Part shown: positions 1 to 9,042 of the stretch, one piece after another
Numbering within the stretch: the stretch's first letter is position 1
Layout: every line of letters starts with the position of its first letter
From: Paenibacillus xylanexedens
GTDB lineage: Bacteria; Bacillota; Bacilli; Paenibacillales; Paenibacillaceae
Direction: 5' to 3'
Assembly: GCF_007680605.1 (NCBI RefSeq)
Contig: NZ_VEIO01000009.1
Location: 149,502-213,501 of the forward strand
DNA length: 64,000 bases
Notes under the pieces: model-generated
The model's input: only the letters and a program-made list of their open reading frames with translations
Told to the model about the DNA's origin: nothing
Databases searched by the model: none
Position numbers and translations under genes: made by a program

Positions 1-362
1 CTCCGGGATTTGGACATCGGCATGACTGGGAAGGCATCGTCGTATGGGTAGACAACCCGGCGGTTGCCAATCCGAAAGTACTCTCTATCGCCTATTCAGG
101 TCACGGGCAGTTCACCAAAGTGGCCCCAAGCAACAGTAACATGCAGGGCGATCATCCGAAAATCTCCTATAATAGCACCTGGCCGCTCAACCACGAGCTT
201 GGTGTAACCAACGTCGTTGGTGGAACTCAGCCGCTAATCGGTTGGGACGATCTGACTCCAGCTGCGCGTAATGCCCTGAATACAACGGATTTTGGCAGTG
301 CCAATGTACCATTTAACGATAACAACTTTGCGAACAATCTAAATAAAGCCTGGTTTAGATAG
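1..362 (+). CDS. Nep1-like protein (NLP / NPP1 family), C-terminal part
   Basis: The reading frame is open from base 3 at the window edge to a TAG at 360-362, giving about 119 residues. It carries the hallmark NLP heptapeptide GHRHDWE (bases 15-35), followed by a WVDN motif. NLPs are secreted cytolysins from oomycetes, fungi and some bacteria. The histidine, aspartate and glutamate of the heptapeptide bind the divalent cation needed for attack on plant membrane sphingolipids. All of those residues are intact here. The signal peptide and N-terminal half lie outside the window, so secretion cannot be confirmed. The C-terminal tail is rich in asparagine. The next gene is convergent. Confidence 0.85.
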   Translation, partial: PGFGHRHDWEGIVVWVDNPAVANPKVLSIAYSGHGQFTKVAPSNSNMQGDHPKISYNSTWPLNHELGVTNVVGGTQPLIGWDDLTPAARNALNTTDFGSANVPFNDNNFANNLNKAWFR

Positions 363-370
363 TTGGCTGG

Positions 371-420
371 ATAAAAAAATAGATCCCCTTCATGGCTGAT
401 AAGCCGCCTGGAGGGGATTT
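371..420 (-). terminator. Intrinsic terminator of the biotin operon
   Basis: Read on the minus strand, a stem ATCCCCT/AGGGGAT encloses a smaller GGCT/AGCC hairpin and is followed by CTATTTTTTT. It lies between the convergent NLP gene and bioC. On the plus strand the hairpin lacks a good T-run, so it mainly serves the biotin operon. Confidence 0.6.
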
Positions 421-448
421 ATCTGTATAATATGCCGCGTATGCTGCT

Positions 449-1354
449 TCATATCGCACTCATATCTGAAATGGCAGCTTCAATGAACAAGAGGTCATAT
501 GTCGCCCGAACTCCTCCTGCTGCCCTGACACTAAACCTATCTTCATACACCTTGTACATCTGGGTAAACAGAGTTCGTAGACTAACCTCTGGTACTTCAA
601 CCGCTTCCGAAGCGCTGGCCCCCATGCCTTTTACCGAGTGCAGAAAATCTCTTGCTGAAGCATATCTCTCGATATGAACCAAACGCTTCTCCCGATAACT
701 CGTAAAACCTGATCTCTCCAGCATAACTCTCCACTCGTCAGCCGAATGAAACGAAAGTCCATGTCGCTGCGGTTGCATTCCGCAGGCTAGATATACCTCA
801 TGAAATGCCTCATGCATCTCCCTAAAAGTGTCCGTCCCAAAAGTGGTGAACAGAAGCCTGCCTCTTGGACGGAGTATACGTTTCAAGCCGGTCAAGGTCC
901 GTTGAGGATGACGCAACCATTGAAAACAAGCATTGGAAACGATGATATCTACCGAGCATGAAGGGACTTCATGAACCCACCTTTCAATATCAGCCTGCAC
1001 AAAACGAATTCCTTCTGCCGTACCTTTTCCATCTTCAGCATGCTTTACACGCCGGGATGCCAGACGAATCATTTCGGGTGCAATATCCAAGGCCGTAATA
1101 CTGGCATCGGACCAATCACGGGCAATCATTTGAGTCAAAACACCTGTACCGCAGCCTACTTCAAGAAAATTCAGTGAATGGCTGAGCGTATTGTTCTTGC
1201 CATGTGCAACAATCTCTGCGAGCTGAGCGGCCATCCTTCGCTGAACGTGGGCATGTGCATCATAAGAAGATGCGTTACGATTGAAACGCCGCTGAACTTG
1301 GATGCTACTGTCGAAGCTCGTTCTATTTTCATCCCAACTCCTGCTTATGCTCAT
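449..1354 (-). CDS. bioC: Malonyl-ACP O-methyltransferase BioC
   Basis: A class I SAM-dependent methyltransferase of about 301 residues. The SAM-binding motif I LEVGCGTG is at residues 64-71. BioC methylates the free carboxyl of malonyl-ACP, so that the fatty acid synthesis machinery can build the pimeloyl chain of biotin. The reading frame extends 19 codons further upstream, but the internal ATG at 1352-1354 has a GGAGGAGGTGG ribosome binding site just ahead and gives the usual family N-terminus (QRRFNRNASSYD). It is the last gene of the biotin operon and overlaps the preceding hydrolase gene by 26 nt, suggesting translational coupling. Confidence 0.92.
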   Translation of the reverse strand: MSISRSWDENRTSFDSSIQVQRRFNRNASSYDAHAHVQRRMAAQLAEIVAHGKNNTLSHSLNFLEVGCGTGVLTQMIARDWSDASITALDIAPEMIRLASRRVKHAEDGKGTAEGIRFVQADIERWVHEVPSCSVDIIVSNACFQWLRHPQRTLTGLKRILRPRGRLLFTTFGTDTFREMHEAFHEVYLACGMQPQRHGLSFHSADEWRVMLERSGFTSYREKRLVHIERYASARDFLHSVKGMGASASEAVEVPEVSLRTLFTQMYKVYEDRFSVRAAGGVRATYDLLFIEAAISDMSAI

Positions 1355-2204
1355 GCCACCACCTCCTCCACTCCTTCTCAATTCTGACTTCCTCACCCAG
1401 AAAAACTGCATGTCCCCTATCGTTCAGCGTCACTAACCTAGCTCGCGGTAACCGATCCAATAGTTCCACCCCTGCATCATATGGACAAATTTTGTCCTCA
1501 TGCCCGTGGAATAAAAGGACTGGACAATCGATTCGAGCAAGATCGGGCAAATGATCCTCATAACGTAAAATCTGAAGCCCTGCCAGTAGCGCTTCTGGTG
1601 TCCAGCAACCAGCAGGGAGCAGGCGGTCAGCATACCCCATTTCCCCCTCCCGTGCCGTAAACATCATTTTGCGAAAACGACTCTCCACGTCTGGCTGATA
1701 ATCCTTGGCTATGTCTCGCATCATCTGCCTGACGTACGCATCGTGCACACCAAGGCTCAGTTCCTTCTTATCCCGAACAAAACGTGCCGTTGCACTAAAT
1801 AACACCAGCCCATCGGCATAACCTTTGGCTGCCAGTCCAAGAGCAAGTACCGCTCCCATAGACCAGCCCGAGATGAGTAGCGGGGCGCGAGGCACGTTCT
1901 CTCCGCAAGCCCCTTTCAGCACGTGGAACAGTTCCGGCATGCCGATATCACCATGAGTAGCGCCCTCATGCAATCGACCAGACCCAACTGCCCGAGATAA
2001 CCACTTAGCGGTTGTTTCCACGATGTCCAGCATGTCTTCGGGAGTACTTACAGCACTGTAATCGAGAGAAAGATGTTGATAATCAGGCAAACGTTCCCGC
2101 AGCAAGTCAAACACAGCATCTGTCATACTCCAGCCCGTTAACCATAAAATCGTCCCTTTTTCTTTTTGCTCTACTCGTCGCATGTATTCATTCCGATTGT
2201 TCAT
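1329..2204 (-). CDS. BioH-like alpha/beta hydrolase (probable pimeloyl-ACP methyl ester esterase)
   Basis: A 291-residue alpha/beta hydrolase. It has a nucleophile elbow GWSMG (Ser115), an acid-residue region HGHEDKICP and a terminal RGHAVF with the catalytic His near 265. In the biotin pathway a BioH-type esterase removes the methyl group added by BioC once the pimeloyl chain is complete. The sequence fits that family and the position next to bioC supports the role. Sequence alone cannot separate BioH from the related esterases BioG, BioJ, BioK or BioV, so no symbol is given. The start ATG overlaps the bioF stop in an ATGA arrangement. Confidence 0.8.
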   Translation of the reverse strand: MNNRNEYMRRVEQKEKGTILWLTGWSMTDAVFDLLRERLPDYQHLSLDYSAVSTPEDMLDIVETTAKWLSRAVGSGRLHEGATHGDIGMPELFHVLKGACGENVPRAPLLISGWSMGAVLALGLAAKGYADGLVLFSATARFVRDKKELSLGVHDAYVRQMMRDIAKDYQPDVESRFRKMMFTAREGEMGYADRLLPAGCWTPEALLAGLQILRYEDHLPDLARIDCPVLLFHGHEDKICPYDAGVELLDRLPRARLVTLNDRGHAVFLGEEVRIEKEWRRWWHEHKQELG

Positions 2205-3379
2205 GATCTGAGCACCCCGAGCTGATCTCCAACTTTCTTAATGAGAGCACTCGCCTGCCTCAACTCATCAAACGTATGCGCCGACGATACAGAAAAACGA
2301 ATTCGTGCTGTGCCGACTGGCACCGTAGGCGGCCTAATGGCAATCCCTGCAATGCCGACCGCTTCCAGAGCTTCGCTGAATCGAAGTGCACGTTCATTGT
2401 CACCAACCATAATCGGCACAATTGGCGAATCTCCTTCCCCTACATGGAATCCTGCATTCGTCAATGCGGAACGAAACATTTCACTGGTCGAACGGAGATG
2501 ATTACGGCGCCAATGCTCCGTCTGTACCAATTGTAATGCCGTCATAATTCCTGTCAAAAGCGAAGGTGGAAGCGCCGTAGAATAGATAAGCGGTCTGACT
2601 TTATTCATAAGATATCGTATTAATACGTTGTTACCAGATGCATAAGCTCCATATATACCGAAGGCTTTGCTGAATGTCCCGATATGCACATCTACATGGC
2701 GATGCAGTCCCAACTCATGACACAGCCCTTCTCCCTTTTCCCCGTAAACACCTCCACTATGTGCCTCATCCACCATCAGCATAGCGTCATATCGCCGTTT
2801 GAGTTTCACCAGTTCATGCAACCGTGCCCGATCCCCATCCATGGAAAACAGTGCATCCGTGACAATCAGCTTACGCCCTTTGTCCCGATGTTTGTGCAAC
2901 AGAGCCTCCAGATGCTCCAGATCGTTATGCCGATATCTGGCATGATCCGCACGGCTTAACACAGCACCATCAACGATGCTGGCATGATTGTACTGATCGC
3001 TAAAAACGATATCTCCTCGCCCCGTAAGCGCTGCAATGACACCTGAATTCGCCATATAACCATTGGCAAAAACAAGAGAGGCTTCCGCCTGCTGCCAAGA
3101 CGCCAGCGCTGCTTCCAGACGGCCGTATACTGAACCATTACCCGTGACAAAACGAGAAGCACCGGAGCCTGCACCTTCAACCTGAAGTGCTTCACAAATG
3201 GCTTGAATAATATCAGGATGCCCTGCAAGTCCCAAATAGTTATTGGAAGCCAGATCAAGTAAGCTATTCCCTCCTCTTACAATATGACCAGGACGTTCAG
3301 GAGACTTAGTACTATCGCGTAAATGACGTTGATTTGAGGCGTGAGCCAGTTTCTCAAGTTCATTTTCCATCCAGTTCAT
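2201..3379 (-). CDS. bioF: 8-amino-7-oxononanoate synthase BioF
   Basis: A PLP-dependent alpha-oxoamine synthase of about 392 residues, which condenses pimeloyl-ACP or pimeloyl-CoA with alanine. Visible family motifs are NYLGLAGHP near the N-terminus, SRFVTGN, the DEAHSGGVYG region and the PLP-lysine motif GTFSKAFG. The frame is open further upstream. The ATG at 3377-3379 is preferred because a GCAGGGTGG ribosome binding site precedes it and the protein then begins MNWMENEL as in relatives. It overlaps the end of bioB by 20 nt. Another ATG three codons downstream is possible. Confidence 0.93.
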   Translation of the reverse strand: MNWMENELEKLAHASNQRHLRDSTKSPERPGHIVRGGNSLLDLASNNYLGLAGHPDIIQAICEALQVEGAGSGASRFVTGNGSVYGRLEAALASWQQAEASLVFANGYMANSGVIAALTGRGDIVFSDQYNHASIVDGAVLSRADHARYRHNDLEHLEALLHKHRDKGRKLIVTDALFSMDGDRARLHELVKLKRRYDAMLMVDEAHSGGVYGEKGEGLCHELGLHRHVDVHIGTFSKAFGIYGAYASGNNVLIRYLMNKVRPLIYSTALPPSLLTGIMTALQLVQTEHWRRNHLRSTSEMFRSALTNAGFHVGEGDSPIVPIMVGDNERALRFSEALEAVGIAGIAIRPPTVPVGTARIRFSVSSAHTFDELRQASALIKKVGDQLGVLRS

Positions 3380-4400
3380 ATTTATCGGCACCACCCTGCA
3401 AAGCATTGAGTTCAATCTCAAACCCCAAATCCTCAATCATCTGATGATCATTCGTAATGTCCTGACCTACTGTCGTCAAATAATCCCCCACAAAGATCGA
3501 ATTGGCCGCATACAGCGCCAAAGGTTGCAATGAACGCAAACTAATCTCACGCCCTCCTGCTACACGAATTTCTTTGGATGGACAGATCAATCGAAATAAT
3601 GCCAGAACCTTAAGCGCTCTCATCGACGTTGTACGTGAAGCCCCTTCCATAGGTGTACCGGGGATTGCATTTAAAAAGTTAACCGGAATCGAATCCACAT
3701 CAAGCTCTCGCAGTGCAAAAGCCATCCCTACAATGTCTCGCTGACTCTCGCCCATGCCGATAATAACACCGGTGCAAGGAGACATGCCGGAAGTTCTGGC
3801 CTTCTCTACAGTTTCAACCCGCTGGTCATACGTATGTGTTGTCGTGATAGACGGATAGTTATCTCGGCTTGTATTCAGATTGTGGTTGTAACGATGCACC
3901 CCTGCTTCAGCCAAACGTTCTCCCTGCCCCTCCTTTAAGATGCCAAGGCAAGCACAGATTTTAAGGGGTAGCGTTGCACGGATTTCTTTTACAGCGTCGA
4001 TGACCTGCTCCAGTTCGTGATTTGTCGGTCCTTTTCCTGATGCAACGATACAATATGTACCCGCTTGGCGAGCCATTGCTTCCTGTGCACCTGCCAGCAG
4101 CGTTTCCTTATCTAGCAGACTGTATTTCGGAATAGATGCGCTGGATCGGATGGATTGAGAGCAGTACCCGCAATCTTCCGGACACAACCCGCTCTTGGCG
4201 TTGATAATCATATTCAGCTTTACTTTATTGCCATAAAAGTGTTTTCTTACGAGATAAGCCGCATGCAGGAGTGGCAGTACCTCATCATTAGCCGCATCCA
4301 GAACAGCAACCCCTTCCTCTACTGTCAGGCATTCGCCTTTCAAAGATTTTCTGGCAAGGGATACCCAGTCTGTATCTTTAGGAGCTATGCTCATATTCAT
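3360..4400 (-). CDS. bioB: Biotin synthase BioB
   Basis: A radical SAM enzyme of 346 residues that inserts sulfur into dethiobiotin. The cluster-binding motif CPEDCGYC gives Cys73, Cys77 and Cys80 of the CxxxCxxC signature. Further BioB motifs such as YNHNLNTS and the GGRE region near the C-terminus are present. A GGAGG lies 7 nt before the ATG. The start overlaps the bioD stop as ATGA, and the 3' end runs into bioF, so these genes are translated as a coupled unit. Confidence 0.96.
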   Translation of the reverse strand: MNMSIAPKDTDWVSLARKSLKGECLTVEEGVAVLDAANDEVLPLLHAAYLVRKHFYGNKVKLNMIINAKSGLCPEDCGYCSQSIRSSASIPKYSLLDKETLLAGAQEAMARQAGTYCIVASGKGPTNHELEQVIDAVKEIRATLPLKICACLGILKEGQGERLAEAGVHRYNHNLNTSRDNYPSITTTHTYDQRVETVEKARTSGMSPCTGVIIGMGESQRDIVGMAFALRELDVDSIPVNFLNAIPGTPMEGASRTTSMRALKVLALFRLICPSKEIRVAGGREISLRSLQPLALYAANSIFVGDYLTTVGQDITNDHQMIEDLGFEIELNALQGGADKYELDGK

Positions 4401-5134
4401 CGATATTCCTCCATTTTCTGAATGGTCAAAGCATCTCTGACGGGAGAAAGGTTGATCGTTGCCTGAACCGTATGGATTAACCTCTTGGACTCAATCTCTC
4501 CTGTAAGCTCGGGAAAATGTCCCAGACAAGGAATGCCGCTGTATTGTTCAATGATTCTCCCGTTTGTCTCCAAGCTTGGGTCAAGGCACAACTCACCTGA
4601 GAGACCGTCATTCAGAATGAAACCTAGAATTGAAATTCCGCGGCGCTCTAAGTATTCCATCGTAAGCAACGTATGATTGATCGTACCTAGCCCTGATCTT
4701 GCAACGATTAGTACCGGAGTCTGAAGTTCGGCTATCAGATCAGTTGTCAGGGCATCTTTCGTTATTGGAACCGCTACTCCGCCTGCCCCTTCAATAAAAA
4801 CGGAATCATATCGATGAAGTATCGATTCCCCGGCACTGAGGATATCCTGTAACGTAATGTTCAATCCCGTCTGTTTTGCAGCAAGCATGGGTGCAAGTGG
4901 AGCCTCAAATGTAAACGAGGCAATATCCTCCGCGTCCGAATCCATCCCCGTGTATTTCAGCAAAAGCTCTGCATCTGTTGTGCCTTCACCCGCAAATCCA
5001 CCGGTCTGGACCGGTTTCCAAACGCCGACGTTTCCCCCTTCCGCACGAAGCGCGGCAACAAGCGCACCTGTTATTACCGTTTTGCCTACACCCGTATCGG
5101 TACCTGTTACGAATAACCCTTGTGTTCCATTCAT
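4397..5134 (-). CDS. bioD: ATP-dependent dethiobiotin synthetase BioD
   Basis: About 245 residues. The P-loop GTDTGVGKT lies at residues 11-19, followed by the KPVQTG motif and EGAGGVAVP, all typical of BioD. The enzyme carboxylates 7,8-diaminononanoate to dethiobiotin using ATP. The frame is open 61 codons upstream inside bioA, but the ATG at 5132-5134 starts the conserved N-terminus and lies 2 nt after the bioA stop. Confidence 0.95.
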   Translation of the reverse strand: MNGTQGLFVTGTDTGVGKTVITGALVAALRAEGGNVGVWKPVQTGGFAGEGTTDAELLLKYTGMDSDAEDIASFTFEAPLAPMLAAKQTGLNITLQDILSAGESILHRYDSVFIEGAGGVAVPITKDALTTDLIAELQTPVLIVARSGLGTINHTLLTMEYLERRGISILGFILNDGLSGELCLDPSLETNGRIIEQYSGIPCLGHFPELTGEIESKRLIHTVQATINLSPVRDALTIQKMEEYR

Positions 5135-5136
5135 CT

Positions 5137-6489
5137 CTACCGCCCACCTTCGGTGACATCGATAATGGCTTTCATCAGAATATCGGTCATCGCATCCAGT
5201 TCTGCATCGGTGCTGGCAAGCGGAGGCATGAACACCACGACATGGCCTAAGGGTCTCGTCAGCATCCCCAGTTCCCGGGCACGCCCGGTTACACGAACGC
5301 CGATGCGTTCTGCCCATTCATACGCTTGCCGGGTGGACTTGTCCTTCACCAGTTCAATGCCCACCATCAGTCCCTTTTGCCGGATCTCTCCGACATGCGG
5401 AGCATCCTGAATGGCACGAAGTTGGTGCTCAACCAACAGTGCTTTCCTCTTTACACACTCTAACATATGGTGATCTTCAAATCGTTTCAGGCTTGCCAGC
5501 GCGACTGCACACCCGAGCGGATTACCTGTAAACGAATGACCGTGAAAGAACGTTTTCTGCTTTTCATAATCCGCGTAAAAAGCACGATACACCTCTTCGG
5601 TTGCCAGTGTAGCTGCTACAGGCAAATAACCGCCAGTCAGCCCCTTCCCAACTACCATCAGGTCAGGGGACACTTCTTCATGATCACAAGCAAACATCAT
5701 GCCTGTCCTCCCAAAGCCTGTAGCCACCTCGTCAGCGATAAACAGTACGTTATACTCCCGACATAATGTCGCCATCTCGCGCAGACAGCCTTCGGGCATA
5801 ACGATGATGCCACTTGCGCCTTGAACGATCGGCTCGACAATCATCGCCGCAATTTCATGTGGACTCGTTTCAAGAATCTTGCGTAGCTCAGACAGGGTAG
5901 CTTCCTTTGCTCCATGTGCACCACTCTCATGTCGATAAGCGTATGGATAGGGGATGACATAAGACGGAAACAGCATCGGTCGAAATACATCATGATACAA
6001 CGGAATGGCACCTACGCTCACTGCGCCAATGGTGTCCCCATGATAAGCCTGATTCATGGTGATGAATTTGGTTTTGGAGGTCTTCCCGAGATTCATCCAA
6101 TATTGAAAAGCCATTTTGACTGCAATTTCCACCCCGGTTGCGCCTGCATCAGAATAAAATACTTTCGTCAATCCGTGAGGTGTAATCTCTACAAGTTTCT
6201 CGGCCAGCTCAATTGCAGGGATATTAGCCATGCCAAGCAGTGTGGAATGTGCTACTCGTCCCAATTGTGCAGTGACGGCCTCATTCAGCTCCGGCACATT
6301 GTGCCCATGCACATTAAGCCAAACCGAAGAAAAACCATCGTAGTAAGCCCTCCCCTGTACGTCATACAACATAACACCTTCGCCTCGTTCAATGATTAGG
6401 GGATCAGACTGGTTGTAATCCTTCATTTGAGTAAAAGGATGCCAGACATGAGCCTTGTCTAAGGCTACAAGCCGTTCATATGGTGTCAT
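5137..6489 (-). CDS. bioA: Adenosylmethionine-8-amino-7-oxononanoate aminotransferase BioA
   Basis: A class III PLP aminotransferase of about 450 residues, which makes 7,8-diaminononanoate. It starts with the BioA-type segment HVWHPFTQMKDY. It also has the family motifs MNQAYHGDT, FIADEVATGFGRTG and the PLP-lysine region VVGKGLTGGYLP. The ATG at 6487-6489 follows an AAAGGAG ribosome binding site at good distance; the frame extends 9 codons further up without one. It is the first gene of the biotin operon, downstream of the BirA operator. Confidence 0.95.
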   Translation of the reverse strand: MTPYERLVALDKAHVWHPFTQMKDYNQSDPLIIERGEGVMLYDVQGRAYYDGFSSVWLNVHGHNVPELNEAVTAQLGRVAHSTLLGMANIPAIELAEKLVEITPHGLTKVFYSDAGATGVEIAVKMAFQYWMNLGKTSKTKFITMNQAYHGDTIGAVSVGAIPLYHDVFRPMLFPSYVIPYPYAYRHESGAHGAKEATLSELRKILETSPHEIAAMIVEPIVQGASGIIVMPEGCLREMATLCREYNVLFIADEVATGFGRTGMMFACDHEEVSPDLMVVGKGLTGGYLPVAATLATEEVYRAFYADYEKQKTFFHGHSFTGNPLGCAVALASLKRFEDHHMLECVKRKALLVEHQLRAIQDAPHVGEIRQKGLMVGIELVKDKSTRQAYEWAERIGVRVTGRARELGMLTRPLGHVVVFMPPLASTDAELDAMTDILMKAIIDVTEGGR

Positions 6490-6528
6490 CGTGCAGCTCC
6501 TTTCCATCAAAATCATCTAATTAATTTT

Positions 6529-6564
6529 AATTGTTAACCAAAATAATTTTTATGGTTAACAATT
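6529..6564 (-). promoter_or_regulatory. BirA operator of the biotin operon
   Basis: A perfect inverted repeat: AATTGTTAACC at 6529-6539 and GGTTAACAATT at 6554-6564, separated by 14 bp. This matches the Bacillus-type BirA operator (TTGTTAAC, about 15 bp, GTTAACAA). Biotinyl-AMP-loaded BirA would repress transcription of bioA and the genes behind it. It sits about 40 bp upstream of the bioA start codon. I could not pick a clear -35/-10 pair; the promoter probably overlaps the operator. Confidence 0.93.
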
Positions 6565-6660
6565 AAGACATGCACATCTTATCAAACAAATTCTCCGCTG
6601 TAAAGAGAGTTTTATATTCTCCATGTGGCCTGTAGAGCGAAATAAAGGCCGCAATAAAAC

Positions 6661-6690
6661 AAAAAAAAACGGCATCTCTGCCGTTTTTTA
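6661..6690 (-). terminator. Intrinsic terminator after sirB
   Basis: On the minus strand ACGGCA and TGCCGT flank a 4-nt loop, and a run of nine or more T follows. It ends the yerC-like/sirB unit. Confidence 0.8.
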
Positions 6691-6730
6691 TCATGAATGA
6701 ATTTAAAGTAGAATCCAACTTTAATGCTAT

Positions 6731-7513
6731 TTAACTTTTTACAGCCCCATCACACTTCTCCAGCAAAAACTGAATCTGGCGTTCCAGCCACTGTCCAAGC
6801 AAAGGATGAGGCAACAACGTTTCCCCACTATATGCATATTCCAACTCTTTAAGCCGACCTGGAATAACATGCTGGGTAAAATAACCGGCACTCAAAAACA
6901 GCGGTGCCACAATTACGCGACTGCCGCGCTCTTCGGACCAGTATTTCGCCTTATCATATACACTTTCCGGATTAAGCAATGCATAGTCTGTATGAGCAAC
7001 GCCACTGATCTGCTGCACTCGTTCCGCGAGCGAAGAAATACCCGCTTCCCAGCGCTGGCGGAATCCATCATGGATACTGCCATGTCCGACAAGCAAAATC
7101 GTTTCCTGCTCAGGTTGCTGTGATAATGACCGGACTTTGTCCCATACCATCACCGCAATATCAGGATCATTATCTACCGGATAGCCAAAATGTACCCGCG
7201 CCTTCACCTCAAATGGTTCAAGATCGGTTTCACGCTCAGGTGCATCCTTCGCCCCGATTGCATACTCGATCTCATCCACATGGGTGCTGCCAGAGGAAAC
7301 AAATAGCGGTACAACCAACAGATCCGTTACACCTAGCGCTTCCAGTCGGTTAATACCGTCCTGAATTAAACGTCCATCCACCAATTCCAGAAATCCGGCT
7401 TCAACAGGTAACGGATCAGGCAGATTCAACCGGGAAATCGCGTCATCGACGGATTCTACCCAGGTTTTCTCCTGAGAACCGTGACTAATGATGAGTACAC
7501 CCGGCTTCTTCAT
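6731..7513 (-). CDS. sirB: Sirohydrochlorin chelatase (SirB/CbiX family)
   Basis: A 260-residue two-lobed chelatase. The first lobe opens VLIISHGSQ with metal-binding His11; the second lobe contains ILLVGHGS. Both lobes have the (V/A)(V/P)LF(V/L)S-G pattern (VVPLFVSSGSTH and VAPLFLSAGYFTQH). The long two-domain form matches SirB/CbiX rather than the half-length CbiXS. The family inserts Fe2+ (siroheme) or Co2+ (cobalamin) into sirohydrochlorin. No other siroheme gene is nearby, so the metal cannot be told from context. It starts 3 nt after the yerC-like gene. Confidence 0.85.
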   Translation of the reverse strand: MKKPGVLIISHGSQEKTWVESVDDAISRLNLPDPLPVEAGFLELVDGRLIQDGINRLEALGVTDLLVVPLFVSSGSTHVDEIEYAIGAKDAPERETDLEPFEVKARVHFGYPVDNDPDIAVMVWDKVRSLSQQPEQETILLVGHGSIHDGFRQRWEAGISSLAERVQQISGVAHTDYALLNPESVYDKAKYWSEERGSRVIVAPLFLSAGYFTQHVIPGRLKELEYAYSGETLLPHPLLGQWLERQIQFLLEKCDGAVKS

Positions 7514-7516
7514 GAC

Positions 7517-7807
7517 TTAGCGCCCCAGGCGTTCCAGCGTCATTTTATAACCGTCATTCCCGTAATTCAGACAACGTTTAACACGCGAAATCGTAGCCGT
7601 GCTCGCGCCCGTCTCTGCTTCAATCTGGTTATACGTGTTGCCTTTGCCAAGCATACGTGCCACTTCCAGCCGCTGGGACATGGATTGGATCTCGTTCACG
7701 GTGCAGAGGTCATCAAAAAAGACATAACACTCTTCAATATCCTTAAGTGTCAGGATTGCCTCAAATAGTTGTTCAATGCTTTTATCATTTAGCTTTTTCA
7801 GCTGCAT
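7517..7807 (-). CDS. YerC/YecD family TrpR-related DNA-binding protein
   Basis: 96 residues with a TrpR-like helix-turn-helix: the central part (SQRLEVARMLGKGNTYNQI) and the recognition part (TGASTATISRVKRCLNYG) match YerC proteins of Bacillales. The DNA target is not known from sequence. AGGGGAT precedes the ATG. It is the first gene of a two-gene unit with sirB, so it may control or simply travel with the chelatase. Confidence 0.85.
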   Translation of the reverse strand: MQLKKLNDKSIEQLFEAILTLKDIEECYVFFDDLCTVNEIQSMSQRLEVARMLGKGNTYNQIEAETGASTATISRVKRCLNYGNDGYKMTLERLGR

Positions 7808-7843
7808 TTTATCATCATCCCCTAGCGGTTACTGTGTACATCC

Positions 7844-7872
7844 ATTGTACCTAGCCTGAGTTGGTATTTCAA
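7844..7872 (-). promoter_or_regulatory. Sigma-A promoter for the yerC-like/sirB unit
   Basis: On the minus strand TTGAAA (7867-7872) and TACAAT (7844-7849) are separated by exactly 17 bp, about 37 bp upstream of the yerC-like start codon. Confidence 0.6.
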
Positions 7873-8281
7873 GCGTTAACGATTTCACGCACTACAGAAC
7901 AAAAACACATGTTACCGCTTACAAAACATACTATTGTCCTCCACAGGCGGACAACGAGCATATAAACTGCGATAATCGCCTCTTTAGGGGGAACATCTCC
8001 GATTATTTATCTAGGATTTTATACCTGTTAATTGTTACAAATTTGTGTCCAAAATTCATTTTTCTTCCTGAAAACCATCTTATAGACTCTGGTATGATTT
8101 GCGCCCATTTCCGCAAATATCCCGTTTTCCGTGATACCCGCCTACGCCGCCTCTCCGCGAATGACATACAGTATATCAAAAGGGAGTTCCACCCTGCTTG
8201 TTATTATATGAGTTTCACAAGATTGATTTCTCGGTGGAACGCAATTCCGAAAAATCTAATATAAAAGGAACGTGATCGTTC
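7873..8281. other. Intergenic region without a recognisable gene
   Basis: About 410 bp between divergent transcription units. It holds a short inverted repeat (TTGTCC at 7934-7939, GGACAA at 7949-7954). Short open frames here lack ribosome binding sites and codon bias. The ribosome binding site AAAGGA of the next gene is at its right end. Confidence 0.4.
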
Positions 8282-8917
8282 ATGCCACAGCATTACTATC
8301 ATCGCCCGCCAGGAACACGGCAACGTCCAGCTCCTCAAGGCCAGCAGCAGGCTCGAACCTCAGCCTATGCACCGTATGGAAATGTGCCACGCTCTCTCAA
8401 TGAAGCCCAGATCCAGCCGATGTACCCTGGTGTTCATCCGACTTACCCGGGCTTCGCCGAGGTTGAAGCCTCCGGTCTTGTGCCCTATGGGCAGGGCGCA
8501 CCCAGCGGAGGGCTTTATGGAAGCGACGTCGTGCCCGTTACTCCAGTCGTTCCTGCTCAAACACCTGCCTCTTCAGGCAGCTCAGGCTTTTCCCTCGCCA
8601 ACTTAGGTGAATTAAAAGGCATGATTGACCGCTTCGGCGGCATTGACGGCATTATGAGCGGCGTGGCCAAAATGCAAAAGGTCGTTGGCGGTATTCAGCA
8701 GATGGCCCCGATGATGAAACTGGTGATGGGCATTCTGCCTTTTGGAAAAAATAAAAACAGCAGCAGCGAAGCCGACGCTGATTATGAAGAGTACTCGAAA
8801 CCTCGCCCGCGTAAACGCCGCAAAAAAACGACAGGCACACAGCGGAAACGCACCGCTTCCCCGGCTCGCCGGAAAAACGCAACATCCAAACCACGTCCCA
8901 AAAGACGCAAAAGTTAA
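8282..8917 (+). CDS. Low-complexity hypothetical protein with basic C-terminus
   Basis: 211 residues in three parts. The N-terminus (1-100) is rich in proline, glutamine and tyrosine. The middle (about 100-155) is a Gly/Met-rich segment (SLANLGELKGMIDRFGGIDG) with a repeated IDxxGGIxxxMxxV look. The tail (160-211) is strongly basic with many Lys/Arg runs. There is no signal peptide and no clear membrane segment. The composition recalls spore coat or spore-associated proteins of Bacillales, but I do not recognise the family and assign no function. AAAGGA lies about 12 nt before the ATG, and a hairpin follows the gene. Confidence 0.7.
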   Translation: MPQHYYHRPPGTRQRPAPQGQQQARTSAYAPYGNVPRSLNEAQIQPMYPGVHPTYPGFAEVEASGLVPYGQGAPSGGLYGSDVVPVTPVVPAQTPASSGSSGFSLANLGELKGMIDRFGGIDGIMSGVAKMQKVVGGIQQMAPMMKLVMGILPFGKNKNSSSEADADYEEYSKPRPRKRRKKTTGTQRKRTASPARRKNATSKPRPKRRKS

Positions 8918-8925
8918 CTCTATTC

Positions 8926-8964
8926 AGGCACTCCCTTCATGAAGGCGGGTGCCTTAACCCTTTT
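8926..8964 (+). terminator. Probable intrinsic terminator
   Basis: AGGCAC and CTTCATGAAG parts pair with GGTGCCT to form a long hairpin at 8926-8955, followed by a weak T-rich stretch ending in TTTT. Confidence 0.5.
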
Positions 8965-9042
8965 GAGCAACTAACATCAAGAACTTATGTTCTTATACTG
9001 GAAAATGAGGTATACTAGAGAATACATACAAGGAGGCAGACC

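Noticed and set aside
8043..8264. 73-codon plus-strand frame before the low-complexity protein
   Set aside because: No ribosome binding site, and the codon use is unlike neighbouring genes. The region is best read as promoter and leader.
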